Assembly (NCBI GenBank): GCA_019634715.1
Contig: JAHCAU010000025.1
Span: 1-39,161 of the forward strand
Source of the DNA: Lysobacter sp.
Lineage (GTDB): Bacteria; Pseudomonadota; Gammaproteobacteria; Xanthomonadales; Xanthomonadaceae
DNA: 39,161 nucleotides
Direction: 5' to 3'
Shown here: positions 25,431-33,527 of the stretch, in pieces
Layout of the letters: each line of letters begins with the position of its first letter
How positions within the stretch are numbered: the stretch's first letter is position 1
Made by a program: the position numbers and the translations under genes
The notes under the pieces: generated by a model
What the model saw: only the letters and a program-made list of their open reading frames with translations
Databases searched by the model: none
Told to the model about the DNA's origin: nothing

Positions 25431-26912
25431 TCAATCCGCCGGCACCGTCCTCGGCCCCGCCCATTCGCGCAGGTCCTGCACCTGTTCGGCCATCAGCACC
25501 GAGAGCGGGCGGGTGTGCTTGAGTTCGGCGCGGAGCTGGAATTCGCTCAGCGGCTGGCCGCTGGCATGGGCGGCGTAGAGCGCGGCGACGATGGCCTGTT
25601 CGATTTCCGCGCCGGAGAACCCTTCCGAGGCGCCGGCGAGTGCGGCGAAGTCGAAGCCTTCTGACTTGACGCTCCGGCGCTGCAGGTGCAGGGCGAACAG
25701 TTCGGCGCGGGCTTCGGCGCTCGGCAGGTCGACGAAGAAGATTTCGTCGAAGCGGCCCTTGCGCAACAGTTCGGCGGGCAGTTCGTGCACCTGGTTGGCG
25801 GTGGCGACCATGAACACCGGCGACTTGCGTTCGGCCATCCAGGTGAGGAAGGTGCCGAGCACGCGGCGCGAGACGCCGCCGTCTTCGCCGGAATTGGCCA
25901 GGCCTTTCTCGAGTTCGTCGATCCACAGCACGCAGGGCGAGAGCTGTTCGGAGGAGGCGAGGGCGTCGCGCAGGTTCTTCTCGGTCTCGCCGTGGTACTT
26001 GTTGTACAGCGCGCCGAAATCCAGGCGCAGCAGCGGCACGCCGAAGCCGGCGGCGATCGCCTTGGCCAGCATCGACTTGCCGCAGCCCTGCACGCCGAGC
26101 AGCAGCACGCCCTTGGGCGGATCCAGCCCCGGCGGCACGTTGCCGTCGACGAAGGCGGCTCGGCGCAGTTCGATCCAGCGCTTGACGCGCTTCGCGCCGA
26201 TCACGTGCTCCAGCTTCACCGGGTCGAATTCGTAGTGCAGGTGGCCGCTGCGGTTGATCAGTTCGAACTTGAGCTTGGCCAGTTCCGGCAGGTCGTCGGC
26301 GCCGAGCACACCGTCGCGGAAGATCAGGTGGCGGGCGATGCGGCGCGCGTCGGTCTCGCTCAGGCCGCGCAGGTTGCGCACGATCTGCTGGGCCGCTTCC
26401 GGGTCGACCTCGACGCGCTTGCCGCCGTGCTCGCGGGCGTAGGCGGCGGCCTCGTCCTTGACCATCTTCAGCAGCGCCTCGCTGGCCGGCAGCTTCGGCC
26501 GGTAGCGCACCGCGTGCGCCTCCAGGTCCTCGGGCAGTTCGACCTTGTTGCCGACCAGCACCAGCACGTGCGGCAGGCAGTTGCGACGCTGCAGGATGTC
26601 GCGGACCTGGCGCAGGGTGCCGGCGTACTTGAGGTAGGGCGCGAAATCGAGCAGCAGGAACACGCCGCGCTGGTCGTGGCGGTAGATCGCCTGCAGGGTG
26701 GCCCCGGCGTCCGGGGCGACGTCGGCCTCGTCCTCGCGGTCCATGTCGATGCGGCGCATGCCCTCGGTGATCGACCAGCGGAAGAGGGCGCGCCAGACGT
26801 GCATCAGCGATTGGCGGAACAGGTCCACCACCCGGGGTTCGTCCGGGGTTTCGATCACGATCAACGGGGTATCGGCGCGGATCAGCGCCACGAGGTCCTG
26901 CAGTCCGTTCAT
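25431..26912 (-). CDS. Ycf46-like AAA+ ATPase
   Basis: 493 residues from the ATG at 26912, which has AGGA 5 nt upstream. The N-terminus MNGLQDLVALIRADTPLIVIETPDEPRVVDLF is the typical Ycf46/COG0464 start, and about 200 residues of non-AAA domain follow. The AAA core has Walker A GVQGCGKS (273-280), the pore-loop-like LYNKYHGETEKNL, Walker B VLWIDE (328-333), sensor-1 MVATAN and an arginine-finger-region RKGRFDEIFF; the lid is EGFSGAEIEQAIVAALY. By family knowledge these are cytosolic ATPases tied to stress or photosynthesis regulation in cyanobacteria and otherwise poorly characterised; the bacterial substrate is unknown. It is divergent from the ParA gene. Confidence 0.9.
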   Translation of the reverse strand: MNGLQDLVALIRADTPLIVIETPDEPRVVDLFRQSLMHVWRALFRWSITEGMRRIDMDREDEADVAPDAGATLQAIYRHDQRGVFLLLDFAPYLKYAGTLRQVRDILQRRNCLPHVLVLVGNKVELPEDLEAHAVRYRPKLPASEALLKMVKDEAAAYAREHGGKRVEVDPEAAQQIVRNLRGLSETDARRIARHLIFRDGVLGADDLPELAKLKFELINRSGHLHYEFDPVKLEHVIGAKRVKRWIELRRAAFVDGNVPPGLDPPKGVLLLGVQGCGKSMLAKAIAAGFGVPLLRLDFGALYNKYHGETEKNLRDALASSEQLSPCVLWIDELEKGLANSGEDGGVSRRVLGTFLTWMAERKSPVFMVATANQVHELPAELLRKGRFDEIFFVDLPSAEARAELFALHLQRRSVKSEGFDFAALAGASEGFSGAEIEQAIVAALYAAHASGQPLSEFQLRAELKHTRPLSVLMAEQVQDLREWAGPRTVPAD

Positions 26913-27039
26913 GCTGTCCTGGTGTGCCGGGTCGGAATACCGGCCTGGAGAGGGGCGGGCGGATGCCCGAAAACGCCGCAGACGATAGCAAAGCGGGGCC
27001 GGCATCGCCCGGGTTTCCGGGGGCGGCGGCGGCAAGTGC

Positions 27040-27070
27040 TTGAATTCCGCGGCGATGCCGGTGTTAAGCT
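27040..27070 (+). promoter_or_regulatory. Promoter of the ParA-like gene
   Basis: TTGAAT at 27040-27045 is followed by GTTAAGCT at 27063-27070; this is the best -35/-10 pair among the GTTAAGCTG promoters here. GGGAGG stands just before ATG 27098. Confidence 0.5.
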
Positions 27071-27097
27071 GCGGCTTCTTCACTGCGGGAGGTGCCG

Positions 27098-27727
27098 ATG
27101 AAAACGGTTCTGGTCGCCAGTTCGAAGGGCGGGGTGGGCAAGACCACCCTCGCCACCCACCTCGCCGCGCAGGCGGCGCTGGACGGGCATCGCACCGTGC
27201 TGGTCGACGCCGACCCGCAGCATTCGTCCACGCGCTGGGCCGAGCGCCGAGCCGATCTGGAGAGCGCGGTCCTGCCGGTGGACGGCACCCGCCGCAGCTG
27301 GGCGAAGCACGTGCCAGACGACGCGCAGCGGATCATCATCGACGCCCCGGCGGGTTCCACCGCCGACTCGCTGGAAGCCTTTCTCGATGCCGCCGACGGC
27401 CTGATCGTGCCGATCCTGCCGTCCACGCTGGACATCGACGCCACCGTGCCCTTCCTCAACGGCATCGCCAAGCACCCGCGCGTGCGTCGCGGCCAGTTGA
27501 AGGTCGCCCTGGTCGGCAACCGCCTGCGGCCGTGGACCAATGCCTCGCAGCAGGCGGTGGAGTTGCTGAAGCAGTGGCCCTACCCGGTGGTCGCCGAGCT
27601 GCGCGACAGCCAGGCCTACGTGATGCTGGTCGGCCTCGGCCGCAGCCTGTTCGACTACCACTCGCAGCACGTGCGCGAGCACCAGGACGACTGGGCGCCG
27701 CTGCTGAAATGGGTGAAGAAGGGATGA
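27098..27727 (+). CDS. Orphan ParA/MinD-type P-loop ATPase
   Basis: 209 residues. ATG 27098 is chosen because GGGAGG lies 6 nt upstream and MKTVLVASSKGGVGKTT is the normal N-terminus; a GTG two codons earlier is less likely. It has the deviant Walker A KGGVGKTT (K10), VLVDADPQHSSTRWAERR (switch I / A'), and IIIDAPAGS (Walker B). By family knowledge such proteins form ATP-dependent dimers on DNA or membrane and position cargo. There is no ParB gene or parS-like palindrome next to it, so it is not an obvious partition locus. It is followed after 10 nt by a zinc-ribbon membrane protein, which may be co-transcribed. Confidence 0.9.
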   Translation: MKTVLVASSKGGVGKTTLATHLAAQAALDGHRTVLVDADPQHSSTRWAERRADLESAVLPVDGTRRSWAKHVPDDAQRIIIDAPAGSTADSLEAFLDAADGLIVPILPSTLDIDATVPFLNGIAKHPRVRRGQLKVALVGNRLRPWTNASQQAVELLKQWPYPVVAELRDSQAYVMLVGLGRSLFDYHSQHVREHQDDWAPLLKWVKKG

Positions 27728-27737
27728 GTCGCGCGGG

Positions 27738-28085
27738 ATGAGGGAGAGCGCTGTTGATGTCCTGCGCCGACGCGCAAGGTGGGTGGTGCGTGTGCAGGTG
27801 CTGTTGCTGCTGCCCGGGTTCCTTGTCGGCCTGACCGGCTTCACCGCGTCCCTGAATCCCAATCCGTTGACGCTGTGGTGCGCGGACTGGGGCGGCGTTC
27901 TTCTGTTCGCCGGAATGGTCGGATTCATCGTCGTTCAATTGGCGACGCCGTGGGTCTTCCGGTGCCTGTCCTGCCGCTTCCGATTCTCGCGGGCCGGAAC
28001 CTCCACCCTCCATTTCCTGCTGCCGCCGTCACCGATCCGCTTCTGCCCGCATTGCGGCGTGGATCTGACAAAAACAGGGAAGTGA
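27738..28085 (+). CDS. Small two-TM protein with C-terminal zinc ribbon
   Basis: 115 residues with membrane segments at about 16-37 (VVRVQVLLLLPGFLVGLTGF) and 50-71 (DWGGVLLFAGMVGFIVVQLA). A zinc ribbon follows: C76-LS-C79 and C103-PH-C106, separated by 23 residues. The start ATG lies 10 nt after the ParA stop; spacing and strand suggest co-transcription. No family is recognised. It could tether a partner to the membrane. The TGA stop sits inside a palindrome that continues into the gap. Confidence 0.75.
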   Translation: MRESAVDVLRRRARWVVRVQVLLLLPGFLVGLTGFTASLNPNPLTLWCADWGGVLLFAGMVGFIVVQLATPWVFRCLSCRFRFSRAGTSTLHFLLPPSPIRFCPHCGVDLTKTGK

Positions 28086-28101
28086 ACCTGACCCCGTTTT
28101 T
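28070..28101. terminator. Palindromic bidirectional terminator / short dispersed-type repeat
   Basis: AAAAACAGGG (28070-28079) and CCCCGTTTTT (28092-28101) are inverted arms with one mismatch. A and T tracts on both sides allow it to terminate both the zinc-ribbon gene and the convergent methyltransferase gene. The TGA stop of the former is in the loop. The CTGACCCCGTTTTT end resembles sequences often seen in proteobacterial repeats; I recall this only loosely. Confidence 0.6.
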
Positions 28102-28115
28102 CACGCGCCGCCGGC

Positions 28116-28889
28116 TCAGCCCTTGCTGGCGGCGATCGAATACAGCATCGGCAGATCCGGCTGGCCCGCGGCGCGATGGAAGCGCCCCGGCTCGCGTTCG
28201 ACGAGATCCGGGAAGCAGTCGTAGGGCGACCAGGGGAATTCGTTGAGGGACTCGATCCGCAGCCCGGCCCGGATCAGGGCGTTGATGACATCGCCGAGCG
28301 GATGCGTCCACACGTGCAGCGGCACGACTTCGGTCGCGTTCTCGGTGTAGCTGCGTTCCTCGATCCGCATCGGGGTCGGCGAGTGGAAATAGGGATCGCC
28401 CTGCAGCGCGTAGCCGCAGGGATGGAACTCGACCATGTGGAAGCGCCCGCCCGGGCGCAGGCAGTCGGCCACGACGCGCGCCCATCGGCCGATGTCCGGC
28501 AGCCACTCGATGGCGCCGTAGGAGGTGAAGACTAGGTCGAAGCCGCCGCCGACCGTCCCGGGCGCCGCGTACACGTCGCAGAGCGCGAATTCGGCGGCCA
28601 GCTGCGTGCGCCGGGCCAGCTCGTTCGCCTGCGCGATGGCTGCCGGCGAGAAGTCCACGCCGGTGGCCTGCGCGCCCAGCCGTGCCAGCGAGAGGGTGTC
28701 CAGGCCGAAATGGCACTGCAGGTGCAGCAGCCGCAGCCCGGCGACATCGCCGAGCTCCGCGCGTTCGATCTCCCTGAGGCTGCTGTTGCCGGCAAGGAAA
28801 CCGTCCACGTCGTAGAAGCGGGAGGCGACGTGCTCCCGCGTGCGGACATCCCAGGCGCGGCGATTGGTCTCGATCTCGGTCTCGTACAT
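28116..28889 (-). CDS. Class I SAM-dependent methyltransferase
   Basis: 257 residues from MYETEIETNRRAWDVRTREH. The SAM-binding motif I appears as LRLLHLQCHFGLDTLSLAR (about 52-70), an unusual C-H-F variant of the GxGxG loop that is nonetheless common in this subfamily. ATGVDFSPAAIAQA is motif II, and FDLVFTSYGAIEWLPDIGRW gives the post-motif region. By family knowledge it methylates a small molecule; the substrate is unknown. ATG 28889 is preferred over an in-frame ATG 42 nt upstream because the shorter N-terminus fits relatives; its ribosome site (GGACGACG) is weak. It is downstream of the beta-lactamase pair on the same strand after 87 nt. Confidence 0.85.
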   Translation of the reverse strand: MYETEIETNRRAWDVRTREHVASRFYDVDGFLAGNSSLREIERAELGDVAGLRLLHLQCHFGLDTLSLARLGAQATGVDFSPAAIAQANELARRTQLAAEFALCDVYAAPGTVGGGFDLVFTSYGAIEWLPDIGRWARVVADCLRPGGRFHMVEFHPCGYALQGDPYFHSPTPMRIEERSYTENATEVVPLHVWTHPLGDVINALIRAGLRIESLNEFPWSPYDCFPDLVEREPGRFHRAAGQPDLPMLYSIAASKG

Positions 28890-28976
28890 GAGCGTCGTCC
28901 GGCGTGCCCGGGCGCGGCAGTGCGCAAGCACGCACCATACCCGAGCGACCGCAAGCGATGCGACCGCCGCCGATCT

Positions 28977-29819
28977 TCAGTCCCGGCGTGGCGGTTCCGG
29001 CGGGGCGGGCAGCGCGCCGATCGACGCCAGTGCCCTGCGCACGATCGCTTCGCGCTTCGGTGCGTCCGCGGCGCCGCCGGGCATGTCGATGTTCAACGCG
29101 AAGAACACCGCGCCATCGGCCGTGTCGACCCAGCCGACGAACCAGCCGAGCTGCGGTTCGGCGTCGAAGGTCCAGCCGGTCTTGCCGTGCAGCGCGACGC
29201 CGGTGCCGCCTCCGCTCCCGACGCGTTCGATCAGGAGCAGGCTCTTCACCAGGTGCTGGTGCGCCACGTCGAACGGCAGCGCGTCGCGGTGCAGGCGCCG
29301 CAGCATCTCGATCTGCTCGACCGCCGAGATCGCCAGCCCGCCGTCGAGCCAGAAGCGGTCGATGCCGCCGGCGATGCTGCGGTTGCCGTAGCCGACGCGT
29401 CGCAGGTAGCGGCGTTCGCGGCGCTCGCCCAGCGCGCGCGCGAAATCCTGGAACACCCAGACCGTGGAGCCGCGCATCGCCTCGGCCAGGGTCTGGTCGC
29501 GGTTCCAGTGCGCGAAGCGGCGCGGCACGCCGTCCCAGCGGAAGGTCTGCGCGGCGTCGGTCGCGATCCCCGCGTCCAGCGCGAACAGCAGGTGCGGGAT
29601 CTTGAACGTGGACGCCGGCACGAAGCGCTGTCGTGCGCGCGCATCGTCGTGCACGTGGCGGCTGCCGTCGCGTTCGTCCACGACCAGCAGGGTGCCGGTC
29701 ACGCCTGCGTCCTCGAACAGCGGCGCCCAGTCGTCGCGGGGCGCGGCGGTTGCGGCGGTTGCGCCCGCCGCCCATGCCATCAGGGCGGCGAGGGCGATCA
29801 GTCGCGCTGCCAGTCGCAT
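28977..29819 (-). CDS. Class D (OXA-type) beta-lactamase
   Basis: 280 residues. A signal peptide (RLAARLIALAALMAWAAGATA) is followed by the full OXA motif set: S70-T-F-K73 (nucleophile and carbamylated lysine) in FVPASTFKIPHLLFALD, S118-T-V120, Y144-G-N146, tryptophan W158 in DRFWLDGGLAIS, K213-T-G215 in ALHGKTGW, and WFVGWVD. All residues needed for catalysis are present, so hydrolysis of a beta-lactam in the periplasm is likely; the spectrum cannot be read. Its ATG overlaps the stop of the upstream relative by one base (TGATG). It is probably chromosomal and intrinsic, since nothing mobile adjoins it. Confidence 0.9.
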   Translation of the reverse strand: MRLAARLIALAALMAWAAGATAATAAPRDDWAPLFEDAGVTGTLLVVDERDGSRHVHDDARARQRFVPASTFKIPHLLFALDAGIATDAAQTFRWDGVPRRFAHWNRDQTLAEAMRGSTVWVFQDFARALGERRERRYLRRVGYGNRSIAGGIDRFWLDGGLAISAVEQIEMLRRLHRDALPFDVAHQHLVKSLLLIERVGSGGGTGVALHGKTGWTFDAEPQLGWFVGWVDTADGAVFFALNIDMPGGAADAPKREAIVRRALASIGALPAPPEPPRRD

Positions 29820-30682
29820 CACAGCGCGCCGCTGTCGCGCAGCAGCTGCTTGCCGAGCGCGATGCGCTTCGCGCGGTCGTCCATCGATCCCAGGTCGGCG
29901 CCGAGCACGAAGCTCGCGGCCGGCTTCCTGCCGCCTTCGACCCCGCCGGCGTCCACCCAACCGATCCACCAGACGTTGCCGCTGCGATCCGGTGCGAGGT
30001 GCGTGCCGGTCTTGCCGTAGATCCGGCGGCCGTCGACCTCGCCATCGACCATCGCCGCCTTCACCGTGGCGATGTGCGCCGGCGACACCGGCAGCGCGCC
30101 GCGACGCAGGCGGTCGATGAAGTCCAGCTGCTGGCGCGCGGTGACGGTGAGCACGCCGTCGTGCCAGACCTGCGCCGGTACCTCGCCGATGCGCCCGTTG
30201 CCGTACTGCAGGCGCTGCACCCAGGTCGCCAGGCGCTCGCGGCCGATGCGGTTGGCGAGCACGCCGAAGAAGCTCTCGCTGGAGGTCTGCATGGCCTCGC
30301 GCAGGGACATGTCGCGCTCCCACTGCGGCTGGCTGGGGTAGCGCTTGCCGTTCCACGGCACCACCTCGTCGGCGTCGCGCAGGGTGCCGGTCTGCAGCGC
30401 GACCAGCGCCAGCAGCACCTTGAAGGTCGAGGCCGGCCGCAGCGCGGCGTCCGCGCGGTCGCCGCCATGCACCACCTGCACCGGCTTGCCGTCGCGCTGG
30501 AGCAGGAACGTGCCCGGGTGGCCATAGGCGGCGAAGCGTGCGGCGGGTGTCGGCGTGGCGCCGGCCTTCGCCGGCGGCTTCGCATGCGCTGTCGATGCAG
30601 CGACGAACGCGACGGCGGCGGCGAGCAGGGCGCCCAGCGAGGCGGTGCGGAACGTGACTGTACGGAACAGGGGCGGCGACAT
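29819..30682 (-). CDS. Class D beta-lactamase-like protein, divergent paralogue
   Basis: 287 residues from the ATG at 30682 (GGAG 8 nt upstream). The exported precursor (signal RTASLGALLAAAVAFVAASTAHA) has S85-T-F-K88 in RPASTFKVLLALVALQTG, Y160-G-N162, W173 in QVWHDGVLTV and K224-T-G226 (YGKTGTHL), then WWIGWVD. The SxV motif is altered: TSSESFFG stands where S-x-V should be. The remaining layout matches class D enzymes, and it is coupled to the gene that follows by a one-base overlap. It might be a weak beta-lactamase, a penicillin-binding sensor or an antibiotic sink; I cannot tell. A divergent wHTH/TPR-like gene shares its promoter region. Confidence 0.85.
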   Translation of the reverse strand: MSPPLFRTVTFRTASLGALLAAAVAFVAASTAHAKPPAKAGATPTPAARFAAYGHPGTFLLQRDGKPVQVVHGGDRADAALRPASTFKVLLALVALQTGTLRDADEVVPWNGKRYPSQPQWERDMSLREAMQTSSESFFGVLANRIGRERLATWVQRLQYGNGRIGEVPAQVWHDGVLTVTARQQLDFIDRLRRGALPVSPAHIATVKAAMVDGEVDGRRIYGKTGTHLAPDRSGNVWWIGWVDAGGVEGGRKPAASFVLGADLGSMDDRAKRIALGKQLLRDSGAL

Positions 30683-30762
30683 CGGCGACTCCGGCAGCGG
30701 TTGAGGTGCCCGCAGTGTCGTCCCCGGCCGCGTGGGCACCAATGGCGGCTGTCGTCGCGGTC

Positions 30763-30816
30763 GTCACTGCTGTAACTTTTGTCACTCCGCGTGGATGCAC
30801 GTGACAGACTCGGCGC
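30763..30816. promoter_or_regulatory. Divergent promoter/operator region between the beta-lactamase pair and the TPR-like gene
   Basis: TGTCAC (30780-30785) and GTGACA (30801-30806) form a 6-bp inverted repeat; GTCACT occurs twice and TAAC in between. CAGACT (30805-30810) ends 6 nt before ATG 30817 and could be the -10 of a leaderless transcript. The inverted repeat would overlap this promoter. Confidence 0.5.
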
Positions 30817-32367
30817 ATGAACGACGCACGCATCGACGCACGGAAAGACGGCAGGACCCTCTCCCCGGTCGAGATCGAACTGGAAGCGCCCGCGCGGGTG
30901 CTGGGCAAACCGGTGCGGCACCAGTCGCTGTGGATCCTGCTGCGGCTGTGGCTGGCGGCGCAGGCCGGCGAAGGCTGGGTGCGCGAGGCGCAGCTGCGCG
31001 AGCAGTTCGCCAGCGCGCGCAACCTGCGCATGGTGATCAGCCGGGCCTACGGCGACTTCGCGCGCTGGGGCCTGCGCGTGGGCTGGGGCAAGGACCGCAC
31101 GCGCGATCCCGGGCTGCTGCCGCTGGCCGGGCGCAATCGCGGCCCGTACTGGCTGGTCGACGGCGAAGCGCCGCGCCTGCGCATCCTGTTGCACGGCGAG
31201 CCGGCCGGTGCCGACGCCGTGGCCGCGTGGCTGGGCAAGCCGGTGCAGCAGGCATCGCCAACCGCGGTGGCCCGCGCCAGCCGCGCCAGCCCGGCCTACT
31301 GGCATGCCTGGGCCGGGGCGCGACGCGACATGCTCGACGGCCGCCTGATCCTCGACCGCGAGCGCGGCGCGCTGGCCGGCTACCGCCGCGCCCAGACCCT
31401 GGCCCCGGATCCGTGGCTGCAGGCGCTGGCCCTGCTGCAGCAGGCGATGGTCTGGCGCCGCGCCGGCAACGCCGATGCCGCGCGCGCGGTGCTGGCCGAA
31501 CTCGACCGCCACTGGCACGACGAACAGTCGCCCGAACACGCCTGGCTCGGCGCGATGGCGGCGATCGTGCAGGCCTGGTGCGCCTACGCCGGCCGCGACC
31601 CGCTCGGCGCCAAGCAGATCCTGCGCCAGGCCACCGAAGATCCGCGCTGGGTCGGCCTGTTCCAGTACCACCCGCGCGTGCGCAGCGAGCACGCCAACCT
31701 GCAGGCGCTGATCCACCGCGCGCTGGCGCTGGACGAGAGCGTGGACATCCTCGAGCGCACCGCCGCCGCGCGCACCGCGCTGGACCACTACCGCCTGGCG
31801 CTGGCCCTGGCCAACGAAGCCGAGATGTTCGACGCCGCCGCGTCCACCGCGAGCAACCTCGGCTGGTCGCTGTGGCTGTTCGAGCGCTGCGGCCTGGACG
31901 TGCCCAAGGACGACGGCCATCCGCTGGCGTGGATCGCGCTGGCGGCCTGGCTCAACGAGCGCCACGGCCTGGGCGTGGGCTTCTGGAACACGATCTACCT
32001 GCTGCGCATGGTGCGCGCCAACGGCCCGGACGCCGCGCATCCGCGACTGGACGCGTTCCAGCGCTGGCCGGTGATCGCGCCGACGACGTTCCGCGCGCTG
32101 ACCGCGCCGATCGTGCTGTCGACCGACTGGCCGGACTGGCGTGCGCTGGCCACGTCGCTGCTCGCCGATGTCGACGCCGGCCGGGTCCAGGTCGACGCCC
32201 TGCAGCGCGCCAACCTGCTGTACGAAGTCGCGTGGTACGAGGCCTACGACGGCGACCTGCAGCGCAGCGCCGACGCGCTGGCGCGCCTGCGCCGCCGCCT
32301 GCGCGAACTCACGCCGTCCGATCGCCTGTTCTTCCGCGAAGCGATCCGCAGGCTGCCGGAGAGTTGA
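30817..32367 (+). CDS. Winged-helix plus helical-repeat (TPR-like) protein; possible regulator of the beta-lactamase pair
   Basis: 516 residues and cytosolic. Residues about 25-120 have the pattern of a winged helix: HQSLWILLRLWLAAQ, a turn, REAQLREQFASARNLRMVISRAYGDFARWGL, then a wing-like RDPGLLPLAGRNRGPYWLVDG. The rest (about 155-510) is alanine/leucine-rich and helical with paired-helix repeats (RRAGNADAARAVLAELDRHW; DGDLQRSADALARLRRRLREL), the style of TPR-containing activators such as the BTAD group. I do not recognise a named family. It is transcribed divergently from the class D pair, so control of that pair is a reasonable inference, unproved. CAGACT ends 6 nt before ATG and no Shine-Dalgarno is visible. 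Confidence 0.72.
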   Translation: MNDARIDARKDGRTLSPVEIELEAPARVLGKPVRHQSLWILLRLWLAAQAGEGWVREAQLREQFASARNLRMVISRAYGDFARWGLRVGWGKDRTRDPGLLPLAGRNRGPYWLVDGEAPRLRILLHGEPAGADAVAAWLGKPVQQASPTAVARASRASPAYWHAWAGARRDMLDGRLILDRERGALAGYRRAQTLAPDPWLQALALLQQAMVWRRAGNADAARAVLAELDRHWHDEQSPEHAWLGAMAAIVQAWCAYAGRDPLGAKQILRQATEDPRWVGLFQYHPRVRSEHANLQALIHRALALDESVDILERTAAARTALDHYRLALALANEAEMFDAAASTASNLGWSLWLFERCGLDVPKDDGHPLAWIALAAWLNERHGLGVGFWNTIYLLRMVRANGPDAAHPRLDAFQRWPVIAPTTFRALTAPIVLSTDWPDWRALATSLLADVDAGRVQVDALQRANLLYEVAWYEAYDGDLQRSADALARLRRRLRELTPSDRLFFREAIRRLPES

Positions 32368-32428
32368 GGGTCGGACGGGCGCCGGGCGACGGGCGCAGGA
32401 TCGCGGATCGCCGCTCCGCCCGTCGTCG

Positions 32429-32436
32429 GTTAAGCT
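32429..32436 (+). promoter_or_regulatory. Candidate -10 element GTTAAGCT upstream of sixA
   Basis: Third copy of GTTAAGCTG in the window, followed like the copy at 11653 by CCGA-containing sequence, 34 nt before ATG 32470. Confidence 0.4.
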
Positions 32437-32469
32437 GGCCCGACCATTCCGGCCAAGGACCGTGCGCCC

Positions 32470-32946
32470 ATGCGAACCCTGATCCTGCTCCGCCACGCCC
32501 ACGCCGAACCCGCGTCCTCCGACCAGGCCGATCTGGACCGGCCGCTGTCCGCCGAGGGCCTGGCCGAAGCCGAAGCCGCCGGGCGCTGGCTGGCCGAACA
32601 GGGCCTGGTGCCGGACCGGGTGCTGTGCTCGCCGGCGCGACGCACGCGCGAGACCCTGGAATCGGTGATGGGCACGATCGGTTTCGTGGAGCAGCGCCTG
32701 GTCGAGCAGATCTACGAAGCCACCCCGGGCACCCTGGCGGCGCTGGTGGACGAGCACCACGAAGCCGAGCGCCTGCTGCTGGTGGGCCACAACCCCGGCC
32801 TGGAGCGGCTGGCGGCGCTGATGCACAGCGGCCAGTCCGGCGACTACCGCGGCATGCCCCCGGCCGGCATCGTGGTGCTGGATTTCCCCGCCGAGGCCAC
32901 GGTCGAGCCCGGCGTGGCCCGTCTGTCCGCATTCTGGTGGCCGTGA
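32470..32946 (+). CDS. sixA: Phosphohistidine phosphatase SixA
   Basis: 158 residues, the normal size of SixA. LILLRHAHAE contains the RHA motif with nucleophile H9; CSPARRTRET is the arginine segment typical of the family; LLLVGHNPG (H107) is the second catalytic histidine. By family knowledge it removes phosphate from histidine of phosphotransfer domains or of the nitrogen-PTS protein NPr. AAGGA is 10 nt upstream of the ATG. It opens a three-gene operon: its stop overlaps the GTG start of the YceI gene by four bases (GTGA). Confidence 0.93.
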   Translation: MRTLILLRHAHAEPASSDQADLDRPLSAEGLAEAEAAGRWLAEQGLVPDRVLCSPARRTRETLESVMGTIGFVEQRLVEQIYEATPGTLAALVDEHHEAERLLLVGHNPGLERLAALMHSGQSGDYRGMPPAGIVVLDFPAEATVEPGVARLSAFWWP

Positions 32947-33527
32947 AGTCGATCTCCCCCGCTCTCATCCGCACTCTCCTTGTCCTGCCCGTCGTCGCGA
33001 TCGCAGTGGCCACGGGGCGGCCCGCCTCGGCGGCCGAGATCGACGCCCAGCACACCCGTATCGGCTTCACCCTGAAGACCCGCTGGGGCCAGGTGCTGCG
33101 CGGGCGCTTCCCGCGCTACGACGGCCGGATCGAAACGCTGGAGGATGGCCGCGCGCGGGTGCGCCTGCGCATGGGCACCGGCGACATCGAGATCGTCGGC
33201 CATCCCAACTACACCGAGATCACCCGCGGCGACGGCTTCTTCGAGGCCGATCGCTTCCCCGAGATCGCGTTCGTGTCCGAACCCTACGACCGTCCGCTGC
33301 TCGTCGACGGCGGCAAGCTCCGCGGCGAACTGCGCATCCGCGACGTGAGCCGCAGCGAGACGTTCGCGATCGAACCCGCCGGCTGCGTGCGCCCGGGCCT
33401 GGACTGCGACGTGGTCGCCAGCGGCAGCGTGCGCCGCAGCGACTACGGCGTGGATCGCTGGATGTTCGCCGTGTCCGACATCGTCCGCTTCCAGCTGCGG
33501 CTGCGCGTGCGCGAGGCGGCGGAATGA
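32943..33527 (+). CDS. YceI-family periplasmic protein
   Basis: 194 residues from GTG 32943, whose GTGA overlaps the sixA stop; the same start yields the signal peptide ALIRTLLVLPVVAIAVATGRPASA. Mature sequence EIDAQHTRIGFTLKTRWGQVLRGRFPRYDGRI matches the YceI lipocalin-like start, and later parts fit: GHPNYTEITRGDGFFEADRFPEIAFVS, GELRIRDVSR, RSDYGVDRW. By family knowledge YceI proteins form a beta barrel that binds isoprenoid or fatty lipids in the periplasm. A Cys pair (CVRPGLDC) is a less usual feature. Its TGA overlaps the next ATG by four bases (ATGA), so the phospholipase gene is coupled to it. Confidence 0.9.
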   Translation: MKSISPALIRTLLVLPVVAIAVATGRPASAAEIDAQHTRIGFTLKTRWGQVLRGRFPRYDGRIETLEDGRARVRLRMGTGDIEIVGHPNYTEITRGDGFFEADRFPEIAFVSEPYDRPLLVDGGKLRGELRIRDVSRSETFAIEPAGCVRPGLDCDVVASGSVRRSDYGVDRWMFAVSDIVRFQLRLRVREAAE

